Shown piece after piece: positions 54,328-63,419 of a stretch of 64,000 nucleotides of DNA. The stretch is from Sphingomonas sp. 8AM (GTDB lineage: Bacteria > Pseudomonadota > Alphaproteobacteria > Sphingomonadales > Sphingomonadaceae), in contig NZ_LR733844.1 in the NCBI RefSeq assembly GCF_902506455.1, positions 1,253,789 through 1,317,788 on the forward strand, read 5' to 3'. The stretch's first letter is position 1. The number at the start of each line of letters is the position of its first letter. The position numbers and the translations under genes are program-made. Under the pieces are notes generated by a model. It was given only the letters and a program-made list of their open reading frames with translations, had not been told where the DNA came from and ran no database searches.

Positions 54328-56418
54328 CTAGAAAACGGCCGCTACGGTCAGCCGGAAGCTGCGCGGCGCACCGGGCACCGTCCAGACGTTCGCGTAAGAA
54401 CTGCTGATGTAGAAGGTGTCGAACAGGTTATCCAGATCGGCGCGGACGCTCACTTGTTCGGTCACCGCATAGCGCAGCACCGCCCGCGCGATCGTATAGG
54501 CCGGCAGTCGGTAGCTGGTGCCGAACGGATCGCCGGCGCGGCGGCCGACATACGTTACCCCGCCGCCTATTCCGAACCGGCCCGCCGTCTTCAGCGCGAA
54601 CATGCTGCCGCTCTGCGCAGGAACGTTCGACAGCGGCTTGCCGATCAGGGTGGCGTCCTGATCGCGGCGAATGTCTGCATCGACATAGGTGTAGGTCGCG
54701 GTGGCGTAGAGATCCGCCGCGCGTGAATAGGTCAGCTCCGCCTCCACGCCACGCGAACGTTGCCGCCCGATCTGGCTTTTGACGAACGGGTCGATCGCAT
54801 TGGGGTTGAGGACGTTGCGCTTCTGCATGTCGAACACGGCCGCCGTGCCGGTCAGCCGGCCGGCGAGCAGCGACAGCTTCACGCCCGCCTCGGTCGAGCG
54901 GCTGCGTTCGGCGTCGAAGGTGGCGTTGCCGTCGGACGGGTTGAGCCGCAGTGACTCGCCCCAACTGGTGTAGAGCGACACGCCCGGCGCCGCTTGCCAC
55001 GAGAGCGCCGCGCGCGGGGTGACGCCCCGATCGTCGGTGGCCAATGTCCGTCGCGTCAGCCGGTTGAAGACGTTCTCGCGAAAGCTGTTCCAGCGCGCGC
55101 CGAGCAGTAGCGTGAACGGACCCGAGCGGATGACGTCCTGCGCATAGACGCTTTCGCTGCGGAACGACGCCGTTCGGCTGAGCGAGGCCGGCGGGGTCGG
55201 CAGCGGCTGACCGTAAACCGGCGCGAACAGGTCGATCAACAGGATCGGACGCGCCGGCGTGCCGCGCGCGCGGTCAAGCCGGAAGTCGAGCGAGTGGCGT
55301 ACCCGGTCGGTGCCGATGCGCAGGTCGTGCTCCAGCCCGAACACATCCAGCTTCGCGGTGAGTTCGGCCCGTAGCGACAGGTCGTTCCATGCAAAATCGT
55401 GATAGCGCCGGTCCCGGCCGGCCGTGCGGCCATCCGCCTGAAGCCCGCGCCCGCCGAAGTCGACCATCGTGCCGAAGCCTTGCAGCGATCCGTCGCGGTG
55501 GCTGCCGCCCAGGTCCAGCCCGACATTATTGCCAAGATCGATGATCGCGCTGCCCTGTTGCCACAGGATTTTCTGCGTGATCCGCCCGTCCTGCGGTTCG
55601 CCGAGGAAGGTCGACCGGTTCATCGCCTTCGCATCTCCGGCGATGCCGACGATCCCGCGATCCAGCACGGTCGCGTTGCGCATATATTCGGCCTGGTACA
55701 GCAGCCGCAGAACCGGGGAGGGTGCCCAGGCGACGGAGGGCGCGATCAATTGCCGCTCGCCGGCGACATGATCGCGGAAACTGTCGTGGCGCTCACCTGC
55801 GCCGATCAGACGCACCGCCAGCCGATCGTCGATCGGGCCACCTACATCACCGGTCACGCGCAGCGTGTTCCAGCTGCCGTAACTGGCGGTCGCTCCGGCA
55901 TGATAATGGTCGAGTGGCGCTTTCGTGACGATATTGACCGATCCGCCCGGTTCGCCGCGCCCGGACAGAGCGGCGCTGGCGCCTTTCAGCACCTCGATGC
56001 GCTCGACCGTCGCCGCGTCGACCGGCGCGTTGAAGCCCAGATTGCTGCCGAAGCGGTTGATGAGAATGTCGGGCCCGGCATTCTCGTCACCAGAGAAACC
56101 GCGGATCGCATATTTGTCCCACAGCCCGCCAAAGTCGTTCTGGTGCGACACACCGCCGGCATGGTCCAGCGCATCCTGCAACCGCTGGGCATTGAGAGCG
56201 GCAAGGTCCTCCTTGTCCAGCACGCGCACCGATTGCGGATAGGCGGTCAGTGCGGTGTCGCTGCCGAGGATGCTCGCCCCGGCGTTGCGGGCGGTCACCA
56301 CGATGTCATCGCCCGGGTCGGCGCTACCGTCTCCCGGCGCCGCGAGGGCAGCGGGCACGCAGGTCGTCATCGCGCCGAGCCAGCATAGCAGGGACAGGCG
56401 CCCCCGAACGTTCGTCAC
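54328..56418 (-). CDS. TonB-dependent siderophore receptor (second)
   Basis: An outer-membrane receptor of about 696 residues. A signal peptide (LSLLCWLGAMTTCVPAALA) is followed by a plug with YAIRGFSGDENAGPDILINRF, IEVLKGASAALSGRGEPGGSVNIVTK and a 22-strand barrel with a C-terminal Phe in FRLTVAAVF. The GTG at 56418 fits the signal peptide; longer in-frame starts read through the Fur-box-like site. It is unlike the first receptor in sequence, so it probably takes a different ferric siderophore. No PepSY or exporter gene follows. The gap 56419-56646 holds the regulatory site and no gene. Confidence 0.91.
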   Translation of the reverse strand: MTNVRGRLSLLCWLGAMTTCVPAALAAPGDGSADPGDDIVVTARNAGASILGSDTALTAYPQSVRVLDKEDLAALNAQRLQDALDHAGGVSHQNDFGGLWDKYAIRGFSGDENAGPDILINRFGSNLGFNAPVDAATVERIEVLKGASAALSGRGEPGGSVNIVTKAPLDHYHAGATASYGSWNTLRVTGDVGGPIDDRLAVRLIGAGERHDSFRDHVAGERQLIAPSVAWAPSPVLRLLYQAEYMRNATVLDRGIVGIAGDAKAMNRSTFLGEPQDGRITQKILWQQGSAIIDLGNNVGLDLGGSHRDGSLQGFGTMVDFGGRGLQADGRTAGRDRRYHDFAWNDLSLRAELTAKLDVFGLEHDLRIGTDRVRHSLDFRLDRARGTPARPILLIDLFAPVYGQPLPTPPASLSRTASFRSESVYAQDVIRSGPFTLLLGARWNSFRENVFNRLTRRTLATDDRGVTPRAALSWQAAPGVSLYTSWGESLRLNPSDGNATFDAERSRSTEAGVKLSLLAGRLTGTAAVFDMQKRNVLNPNAIDPFVKSQIGRQRSRGVEAELTYSRAADLYATATYTYVDADIRRDQDATLIGKPLSNVPAQSGSMFALKTAGRFGIGGGVTYVGRRAGDPFGTSYRLPAYTIARAVLRYAVTEQVSVRADLDNLFDTFYISSSYANVWTVPGAPRSFRLTVAAVF

Positions 56419-56462
56419 TTCTGTGTCTTCCCCCGGACGCGTGTTCCACGCCGGCCCGTACT

Positions 56463-56481
56463 GCTTATGCGAGTCGATCGC
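56463..56481 (-). promoter_or_regulatory. Fur-box-like site before the second siderophore receptor
   Basis: The core TGCGAGTCGATCGCA is an inverted repeat (TGCGA-N5-TCGCA) matching the alphaproteobacterial Fur pattern. It shares TGCGAGTCG with the site before the first receptor (34857-34875). It is 45-63 bases upstream of the chosen GTG. Confidence 0.55.
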
Positions 56482-56646
56482 AATGACTGTTTGATGCGGC
56501 TGCCGCTCAGGCAGGCCGAGCGGGAAGCTCAACGTCAATCCGTTCGCCCCGTGGCGCGGCCACCGGACGATCAGAAGCCGTGGCTTACCCGCGCATAGCC
56601 GATCCGCCGCCTTACGGGCCGTTGCGCGGGACGATCAGACGTGCGC

Positions 56647-57727
56647 TCACCCCCCGGCGCAGGCGCTAAAAGGCGGTGCGCGTCCAAAATCGGCCTTTCC
56701 GAACGGCCGGTCGTGGAAGACGTAACCGTAATAGAAGGAGCGCAGCCCCGCGTGAAAAGCGCGGATGCGATCCTGATAGGCCAGTTGCGCGGTCACATCG
56801 GTGCGCGCCAGCCGGGTGAGCAGTGCCTGCACGCCGACCGAGGGCAGCAGCCACCCGAACGCGCGTCCGGCGCGGTCGCGCCGCTCCAGCGCGCTGCGAT
56901 AGGCGCGCGACCGGGCAGCGACGGCGTCGTCGCCATTCTGGTGGAAAGCGAGGTACCATTTGTAGTGGAAGGTGGTCCCGAGCGGCGGCGAGTCCGCCCA
57001 TTGCGGGGGCGCGGCGTAGAAGCGCCGCATCGTATCGTCACGCGGGATGTCCCATGCGCGATTGACGATCTCGCGTTGCGCCAGCGCGATCTCCGCACCC
57101 GGTCCGACCGGGATCAGTCGGTCGATCACGACATTGCCGAGCGTCGGCACGATCAGCACCAGCACCAGCCAGACGGCGGCCAGCGTCGCGGCATTGGCGA
57201 CCGAGGACCAGCGCAGCCGCCGCGGGGCAGCGCGTCGAGCGTCCGCTGCCGCCCCGCCTCACGCTCGCCCGATCGCAGGTCGTGGAACAGAACGATCGCG
57301 AATAGCGGTGCGAGGAACACCAGCACGAACGCGAAGTCGAACCGGCCGGGCAACCCGATCTCGGATTGAAGGTGTCTCCGGCGTCAATCTGCGCCTCCAG
57401 CCCCAGCGCGCGGACGCGCAGGATGTACGGCGCGACGTCACGCATCCCCAGCGCGGCGAAAGCGAGCGGCGCGGGCGCGTCCCAGGTGGGGTGAAAGCTG
57501 TGATAGGCCGCACTGCCGGCATCCTTGCTGCGGTCGACATAGTCGGCGACCGCGCCGATATCCTCGGTCTGCGCCGCCGCGATCGCGGCGATGGCGGTGC
57601 GTTGCCGCGCGACGTCCGCCATGCCGGTTGCCAGCGCCGCGACACCCAGAAGGGCGAGCAGAACGAGCGCGACGGCGCTCAGCCGCTGGCGCAGCAACAG
57701 GCGCAGTTCATGCCGCCACAGGATCAT
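56647..57727 (-). pseudogene. ABC-2 type permease (DUF3526-like), frameshifted twice
   Basis: ATG 57727 opens MILWRHELRLLLRQRLSAVALVLL, an N-terminal membrane segment, and reads to GDTFNPR near 57360. The family sequence then continues in a second frame (LPGRFDFAFVLVFLAPLFAIVLF, about 57345-57245) and in a third (WLVLVLIVPTLGNVVIDRLIPV to 56647, with FHYKWYLAFHQNGDD). Two frame changes in about 1 kb make it a probable pseudogene of an exporter permease. Its ATG overlaps the stop of another permease remnant. The ATPase gene is missing. Confidence 0.75.
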
Positions 57728-57845
57728 CGGCGTCCTCCCAGCCGGCGCGTCGCCCACGCCAGCAGCAGGGCGGCGGCCACCAGCCACAGGCTCAGGATGG
57801 CCAGGCCGGGCAGGCGGCGATGACCCGTGTGGCCAGCGTGGTCCT
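57724..57845 (-). pseudogene. C-terminal remnant of an ABC permease
   Basis: About 35-40 residues, including LPGLAILSLWLVAAALLLAW and ATRRLGGRR before the stop, look like the last helix and basic tail of an ABC-2 permease. The stop overlaps the next permease ATG, as in intact operons. Upstream, permease homology ends where the FMN reductase gene ends at 57851, so the rest of this gene and the ATPase have been deleted. The boundary is approximate. Confidence 0.5.
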
Positions 57846-57850
57846 CCCGC

Positions 57851-58441
57851 TCAGTAAGGCGGCGCGACGCGCGCGCGCTGCTCCCGCGCCGCCGCTGTCC
57901 ACCAGGCAAGGTCGTCGGCGAAGCGCGGAAAGGCACGGGCCAGCGCCGCGCCGCCGTCACCGGTCGGGGTGCCGCCGGCGTCGAGCGTATGACCGATGCT
58001 GCCGACGGTCAGCGTGCTCGACACCACGACCATGCCCATCTCGGTCAGCGTCCCATGCCAGGCGACGCTGGCGTGTGCACCCGCCAGCCGACCGGCCGAA
58101 TAGCTGGCGATCGCCGCAGGTCGCCAGAACCATTCCTCCAGAAAGTGGTCGGTCAGGTTCTTCAGCCCGGGCTGCTGCCCCCAGTTATATTCGCCGGTGA
58201 CGAAGACGAAAGCGTCGGCGGCGCGGATCTTGCCTGCAAGCGCCTCCAGCGCGGGTGGCGCCGTTCCCGCCGGATACTCCTTGTACATGCGGTCGAGCAT
58301 CGGCAGTCCGATCGCCTTGGCGTCGATCAGCTCGGGCGCGGCGCCGCGTTCGGCAAAGGCCCGCACCAGATAGTCGGCGAGCCGGATGCCCTGCCGGTCC
58401 GAACGGTAGGAGCCGTAGAAGATCAGAATGCGGTCGGCCAT
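57851..58441 (-). CDS. NADPH-dependent FMN reductase family protein
   Basis: A 196-residue flavodoxin-like reductase. ILIFYGSYRSDRQGIRLADYL gives the FMN phosphate loop and VFVTGEYNWGQQPGLKNLTDHF the conserved flavin-binding segment. The ATG at 58441 is preceded by GGGGAG; an ORF reading further upstream has no homology. It follows the alpha/beta hydrolase gene by about 50 bases on the same strand and may be co-transcribed. It probably reduces FMN, quinones or azo compounds. Confidence 0.87.
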   Translation of the reverse strand: MADRILIFYGSYRSDRQGIRLADYLVRAFAERGAAPELIDAKAIGLPMLDRMYKEYPAGTAPPALEALAGKIRAADAFVFVTGEYNWGQQPGLKNLTDHFLEEWFWRPAAIASYSAGRLAGAHASVAWHGTLTEMGMVVVSSTLTVGSIGHTLDAGGTPTGDGGAALARAFPRFADDLAWWTAAAREQRARVAPPY

Positions 58442-58494
58442 CACGCCACTCCCCTGAAGAAGCGGGCGGACCACCGGCCCGCCCGCACCGTCGC

Positions 58495-59322
58495 TCACCC
58501 CTGGATGAACGCGAGCAGATCGGCGTTGATCCGGTCGGCATGCGTGGTCGGCATCCCGTGCGGATAGCCGGGATAGGACTTCAGCACCGCGCCCGCGACA
58601 ATATCGGCGGACAGCTTGCCGGTGGTCGCGAACGGCACGACCTGATCGTCCTCGCCGTGCATGACCAGCGTCGGGACCGCGATCGCCTTCAGATCGTCGG
58701 TGAAGTCGGTCTCCGAGAACGCCTTGATGCCAAGCGTATGCGCCAGCACGCTGCCTTGCATCCCCTGCCGCCACCAGTTGCGGCGCACGCCTTCCTTCAC
58801 CTCGGCCCCATCGCGATTGTAGCCGAAGAAGGGCAGGGTGAAGTCGTAGAAGAATTGCGCGCGGTTGGTCGCGGTCTGCTGGCGGACGTCGTCGAACACC
58901 TCGATCGGCACCCCGTCGGGATTGCGGTCGGTGCGCACCATGATCGGCGCGACCGCGCTGACCAGCACCGCCTTGGCGACGCGCCCCGGCGCGGCGCGCG
59001 CAACGTAGCGGGCGACCTCACCGCCGCCGGTCGAATGGCCGACATGGATCGCGCTCCGGTTGTCGAGCGCATCGGTCAGTGCGATCACGTCGGTGACATA
59101 ACTGTCCATGTCGTGGCCGGTCGCGGATTGCGATGAGCGACCATGCCCGCGCCGGTCGTGGGCCACCACCCGGTAACCCTTGTCGAGAAAGAACATCATC
59201 TGCGCATCCCAGTCGTCCGCGCTGAGCGGCCAGCCGTGATGGAAGTGGATGACCTGCGCGTCGCGCGGGCCCCAGTCCTTGTAGAAGATTTCGGTGCCGT
59301 CGGCGGTGGTGATGAAGGGCAT
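58495..59322 (-). CDS. alpha/beta hydrolase (haloperoxidase/arylesterase-like)
   Basis: A 275-residue cytoplasmic hydrolase. FHHGWPLSADDWDAQM carries the oxyanion residues, VGHSTGGGEV the nucleophile Ser near residue 96, MHGEDDQVVPF the Asp, and YPHGMPTTH the His. This is the cofactor-free chloroperoxidase/arylesterase group. ATG 59322 follows CGGAGACC; longer readings lack family sequence. It sits between the FMN reductase and pirin genes on the same strand, together a small redox/detoxification run. Confidence 0.9.
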   Translation of the reverse strand: MPFITTADGTEIFYKDWGPRDAQVIHFHHGWPLSADDWDAQMMFFLDKGYRVVAHDRRGHGRSSQSATGHDMDSYVTDVIALTDALDNRSAIHVGHSTGGGEVARYVARAAPGRVAKAVLVSAVAPIMVRTDRNPDGVPIEVFDDVRQQTATNRAQFFYDFTLPFFGYNRDGAEVKEGVRRNWWRQGMQGSVLAHTLGIKAFSETDFTDDLKAIAVPTLVMHGEDDQVVPFATTGKLSADIVAGAVLKSYPGYPHGMPTTHADRINADLLAFIQG

Positions 59323-59371
59323 GGCCGGTCTCCGTGGTTCGATGGCTACGCACACAGAAAGGAAAGAAGGA

Positions 59372-60070
59372 TCAGGCGGCGTCGACGAGCACGATCTCGG
59401 CATCCTCGATCGCGGTGACGGTCAGCACCGCCTCGTCGGCGATCGCGGCACCGTCGCGCGCCTCGATCCGGACGCCGTTGACATCGATCGCGCCGGTCGC
59501 GGGCACCAGATACGCATGATGGCCAGCGCCGAGCCGATATTCGGCGGTCTCGCCCGCCTTGATCGTCGCGCCCAGCACGCGGGCGTCGGTGCGGATCGGC
59601 AGCGCGTCGCCGTCGCCGTCCAGCCCCGAGGCGAGCACCACGAACTGCCCGGCGCGAGCACCTTTCGGGAACGGCTTGGCGCCCCAATGTGGCTCGCCGC
59701 CGCGCACCTTGGGCTCGATCCAGATCTGGAAGATTCGCGTGGCCTGCGTCTCGCGGTTGTATTCCGAATGGCGCACGCCGGAGCCGGCGCTCATCACCTG
59801 CACGTCGCCGGCTTCGGTGCGGCCGGTGTTGCCCAGCGAGTCCTGATGCGTGATCGCGCCCTCACGGACGTAGGTGATGATCTCCATGTCGGCATGCGGA
59901 TGTGGCGGGAAGCCGGTGCCGGCAGCGATCGTGTCGTCGTTCCACACCCGGATCGGGCCCCAGCCCATGTTGTCCGGATCGTAGTAGCTCGCGAACGAGA
60001 AGTGATGCTTCGCATCCAGCCAGCCATGATTGGCACCACCGAGTTTGGCGAAGGGGCGGCGATCGATCAT
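59372..60070 (-). CDS. pirin family protein
   Basis: A 232-residue bicupin. The N-terminal barrel has FPPHPHADMEIITYVREGAITHQDSLG and GSGVRHSEYN with the His/Glu iron ligands, and the C-terminal barrel is degenerate, as in YhhW, a quercetinase-like pirin. ATG 60070 is preceded by an AGGAGCC site. It is divergent from the LysR gene with about 100 bases between them, so that regulator probably controls it. Confidence 0.9.
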   Translation of the reverse strand: MIDRRPFAKLGGANHGWLDAKHHFSFASYYDPDNMGWGPIRVWNDDTIAAGTGFPPHPHADMEIITYVREGAITHQDSLGNTGRTEAGDVQVMSAGSGVRHSEYNRETQATRIFQIWIEPKVRGGEPHWGAKPFPKGARAGQFVVLASGLDGDGDALPIRTDARVLGATIKAGETAEYRLGAGHHAYLVPATGAIDVNGVRIEARDGAAIADEAVLTVTAIEDAEIVLVDAA

Positions 60071-60174
60071 CTCTGGGCTCCTTGAATGACACTGACATTT
60101 GTTTCGCTGAGAGCAAGATGGTGCACGAAGCCGCTTGACGAAACGGCAAGTATGGCATTGCATCATTGCCGAAA

Positions 60175-61092
60175 ATGACACGTCGACTCCCCGACCTCGA
60201 AGCCTGGGCGATCTTCGCCAAGGTCGCCGAAACCGGCTCGTTCGCGCGCGCCGCGCAGGAGCTGGGGCTCGCCAATCCGACCGTCTCGAAGGCGATCGCG
60301 CGGCTGGAAGCGCGGATGGGGGTGACGTTGCTCAACCGCACGTCGCGCCGGCTGGCGCTGACCGAGGGCGGGCGCGCGGTGCTGCCACGCGCGGCGCGGC
60401 TGCTGCGGGAGGGCGAGGCCGCGGAGGACGAGGCGAAGGAGCAATCGGCGGTCCCGCGCGGGCGGGTGCGGATCAGCGCGCCGGTGTCGTTCGGGATCGG
60501 CTATATGGCGGCGATCCTGCCGACGTTCATGGACGCGTATCCCGAGGTGACGCTCGACCTCGCGTTGAGCGACCGGCACGTCGATCTGGTCGCGGGCGGG
60601 TTCGATCTCGCGCTGCGCATCGCGCGGCTGGAGGACAGTTCGCTGGTCGCGCGGCGACTGTGCACGGTGCGGCTGCTGCTGGTCGCGTCGCCCGGCTATT
60701 GGGATCGGGCGGGGCGGCCGACGCACCCGGCGCAGCTCGCCCGGCATCGCGCGCTCGCGTATAGCGGAGCCGCTAATCCCGGCGTGTGGCGCCTGACGCA
60801 TCCGCAGTTCGGCGAAGAGACGATCACCCCGTCCGTCGGCTTGTGGGCCGACAATGCCGACGTGCTGACCCCCGCGCTGCTGGCGGGGCAGGGCGTCGCG
60901 ATGCAGCCGGAGTTCCTCGTGTGGCGCGAGCTGCGGGCGGGCACGCTGGAGGTGGCGATGCCCGACTGGGCAGCACCGGTGCTGGCGCTGCATCTGGTCA
61001 TGCCGCCGTCGACGCTGCGCCCACTTCGCGTCCAGGCGGTGATCGACCATCTCGCGCTCGCGCTGGCGAAGGCGCCCTGGGCGCTGTCCTAA
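60175..61092 (+). CDS. LysR-family transcriptional regulator
   Basis: A 305-residue regulator. The winged HTH (about 5-62) includes LPDLEAWAIFAKVAETGSFARAAQELGLANPTVSKAIARLE, and the effector domain (about 88-295) has PRGRVRISAPVSFGIGYMAAILP. It is divergent from the pirin-hydrolase-reductase genes and probably responds to the compound or redox stress they deal with. Its 3' end overlaps the end of the converging flavoprotein gene by 4 bases. Confidence 0.9.
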   Translation: MTRRLPDLEAWAIFAKVAETGSFARAAQELGLANPTVSKAIARLEARMGVTLLNRTSRRLALTEGGRAVLPRAARLLREGEAAEDEAKEQSAVPRGRVRISAPVSFGIGYMAAILPTFMDAYPEVTLDLALSDRHVDLVAGGFDLALRIARLEDSSLVARRLCTVRLLLVASPGYWDRAGRPTHPAQLARHRALAYSGAANPGVWRLTHPQFGEETITPSVGLWADNADVLTPALLAGQGVAMQPEFLVWRELRAGTLEVAMPDWAAPVLALHLVMPPSTLRPLRVQAVIDHLALALAKAPWALS

Positions 61093-62699
61093 CGCCTGAC
61101 CGCTTCCCAGACCTTCGAGATCACGACCGACCCTTCGCCGACCGACGAGGCGACGCGCTTCGTCGAGCCGGCGCGGACATCGCCGACCGCGAAGATCCCC
61201 GGGCAGGATGTCGCATAAGGTGAATCGGCGCCGACCGCTGCGCCGGTCAGGATGAAGCCCTTGTCGTCCAGCGTGACCAGATCGGCGAGCCATGACGTAT
61301 GCGGGACCGCGCCGACCATCACGAACATCGCGCAGCTCGGGATCGTCCGGTCGCCCGCTTCAGTGCGGATCGTGACCGCCTCCAGCGCGGTGTCGCCATG
61401 CAGCGCCGCCACTTCCGCTTCATATTCGATCGTGACCGCCGGATCGGCTTCCAGCCGGCTGGAGAGATAATGCGACATCGACGTCGCCAGCGTCGCGCCG
61501 CGCACGAGCAGCCGGACATGGCGCGCGACGCGGCTGAGGAACATTGCCGCCTGTCCGGCCGAATTTCCGCCGCCGATCACTACGACCTCGGCGTCGCGGC
61601 AGAAGCGCGCCTCGCTCTCGGTCGCTGCATAATAGACGCCCGCGCCTTCGAAGTCCGCCAGGCGTTCGATCGGCAGGCGGCGGTACTGGACACCGGTAGC
61701 GACGACCACCGTGGCGGCGCGCACGCGCTGGTTGTTGGCGAAGGTCGCGCAGAAGCCACCATCATCGCAGCGCGCCAGCGCCGCGACGCGCCGCGGCATG
61801 ACGAAGCGGGTACCGAATTTCATCGCCTGGATCTCGCCCCGCCAGACCAGATCGCCACCCGAGATGCCGGTCGGGAAGCCCATGTAGTTTTCGATCCGGC
61901 TCGACGTGCCGGCCTGCCCGCCGATGGCGGTTTCGTCGACGACGAGCGCGCTCAGCCCTTCCGCGCCGGCATAGACACCGGCTGCCACGCCGGCCGGTCC
62001 GGCACCGACGATCAGGACGTCGAACACCGCATCGTCGGCCAGATCCTGGTCGAGCCCTAGCAGGCGTGCCACTTTCTCCGGAGTAGGGTCCGTCACGACC
62101 AGATCGCGGCCGAACACCACTACCGGCGTGGCATCGGGTACGCCGCAACTGGCGGCGACCTCCGCCGCCCCGGCGCTGCCGATCGGATGCGAGCGATAGG
62201 GAAGGCGATTGCGCGCCGCAAACTCCGCCACCTGCCGGACGGAGCGATCGTCTTCCTCCCCGACCAGCACCAGCATCGCGTCGCTGCTCTCCAGCTGGCG
62301 ACGGCGCCGGGCGGCGAGCACGGTGATGATGATGTCCGACAGTTCGGGGATCGCCGACATCAATTGCAGCATCCGCGCGCGCGGCACTTCGATCACCTGC
62401 GTGTCGCGGACCGCGCGCATCGGCATCGACCAGTTACCGCCGGAGAGCAGCGACACTTCGCCCATGAATTGCGTGGGGCCAAGCGTCGACGGGACCAGCC
62501 GCTCGCCGGAGAAGGGGTTGACGACCTCGACCTCGCCGCTTTCGACATAGACGAAGCGGTCGGCCGGGGCGCCCACTTCGGCGAGCCATGCACCTGCCTG
62601 ATAATGCCGGCCGATCCCGGCCGCCCGCAACGCGTCGACATGGCCCGGCGCCAGTGGAATGCGCTGCATCTCCCTGAGATCGCGCCCGATCGTTTCCAT
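61089..62699 (-). CDS. cyclic-nucleotide-binding / thioredoxin-reductase-like flavoprotein
   Basis: A 536-residue fusion. Residues 1-130 form a cNMP-binding domain (FVYVESGEVEVVNPFSGERL, FMGEVSLLSGG). Residues about 140-215 resemble a thioredoxin-like module, without a CxxC. Residues about 228-536 form an FAD/NAD(P)H module with IVGAGPAGVAAGVYAG, IGGGNSAGQAAMFLS and PGIFAVGDVRAGS. The redox CxxC of true thioredoxin reductase is absent (GGQAGTSSRIENY instead), so electrons must leave by another route. It probably senses a nucleotide or ligand and oxidises NADPH. Confidence 0.87.
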   Translation of the reverse strand: METIGRDLREMQRIPLAPGHVDALRAAGIGRHYQAGAWLAEVGAPADRFVYVESGEVEVVNPFSGERLVPSTLGPTQFMGEVSLLSGGNWSMPMRAVRDTQVIEVPRARMLQLMSAIPELSDIIITVLAARRRRQLESSDAMLVLVGEEDDRSVRQVAEFAARNRLPYRSHPIGSAGAAEVAASCGVPDATPVVVFGRDLVVTDPTPEKVARLLGLDQDLADDAVFDVLIVGAGPAGVAAGVYAGAEGLSALVVDETAIGGQAGTSSRIENYMGFPTGISGGDLVWRGEIQAMKFGTRFVMPRRVAALARCDDGGFCATFANNQRVRAATVVVATGVQYRRLPIERLADFEGAGVYYAATESEARFCRDAEVVVIGGGNSAGQAAMFLSRVARHVRLLVRGATLATSMSHYLSSRLEADPAVTIEYEAEVAALHGDTALEAVTIRTEAGDRTIPSCAMFVMVGAVPHTSWLADLVTLDDKGFILTGAAVGADSPYATSCPGIFAVGDVRAGSTKRVASSVGEGSVVISKVWEAVRR

Positions 62700-62776
62700 T
62701 TGGCCCCGCTCCCTTCGGCGCTTTTGCTATCGTGGCCGACGCGCGCTCGCAACCTGCCGGGAGCGTTGGTCTGCGG

Positions 62777-63215
62777 TTACCGATCGAATTGCCCCGGAGA
62801 CAGCGGTGCGTCCGGATCGGCGACGCCATGCTCGGGATCCTGCCGCGGTTCGAACGCGACCACCCATTGCGGATAGCCGTTCGGCGACATGACGATGTCC
62901 GCATGGCCGACCGGATCGTCACCGGTCTCGATCCAGCCGGCCCCGTGACAATAGTCGCAGCTGGCGCGCTGCCCCCGGAAGCTCACCAGATCGATCTCGG
63001 TATTCCACTGACCATGCCCCTTGCAGATCGGGCATTTGGCATCCAGCGATCCGTTTCGTGGCTGCAGCGGAATGTTGTCGAAGGCGTGCGGGCTGTTCGG
63101 CCCGTCGCAATGGACGATGTTGCTGGCGTGGGCGATCGGTCTTCTCCTTGGCGCCGCACAGAACGACCGGATTGCCGGTGCGGTTGCCCTGCCTGGAGAG
63201 GGCCGCGATCAGCAA
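62777..63215 (-). pseudogene. Cys-rich zinc-finger-like protein, apparently frameshifted
   Basis: The C-terminal part contains two CxxC-type knuckles, KCPICKGHGQWNTEIDL and ASCDYCHGAGWIETGDDP, plus an upstream IVHCDGPNSPHAFDNIP in the same frame, ending at 62777. The N-terminal part (LIAALSRQGNRTGNPVVLCG, AKEKTDR) is in another frame, changing near 63140. Joined they would make about 145 residues. The start is unclear (TTG 63215 or upstream). If the frame change is a sequence error, this is an intact small zinc-binding protein. I do not recognise its function. Confidence 0.5.
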
Positions 63216-63419
63216 CGGTGGACGATAGATATCGCCACCTGCCAGCAGGCATAACGATGGCGATAATAGGCATTATGTAAGTGCCGCGTGATCGAGCACC
63301 GTCACCCGCACGCAGGTCGGGTCGACGGTCGCGGCTGGGGCGCCTGACGACCGATAGGCCAGCACGGCGCCGTCGCAACACCGCTACCGTGGCGATCGCC
63401 GGCGGGATGACGTTGGCGG

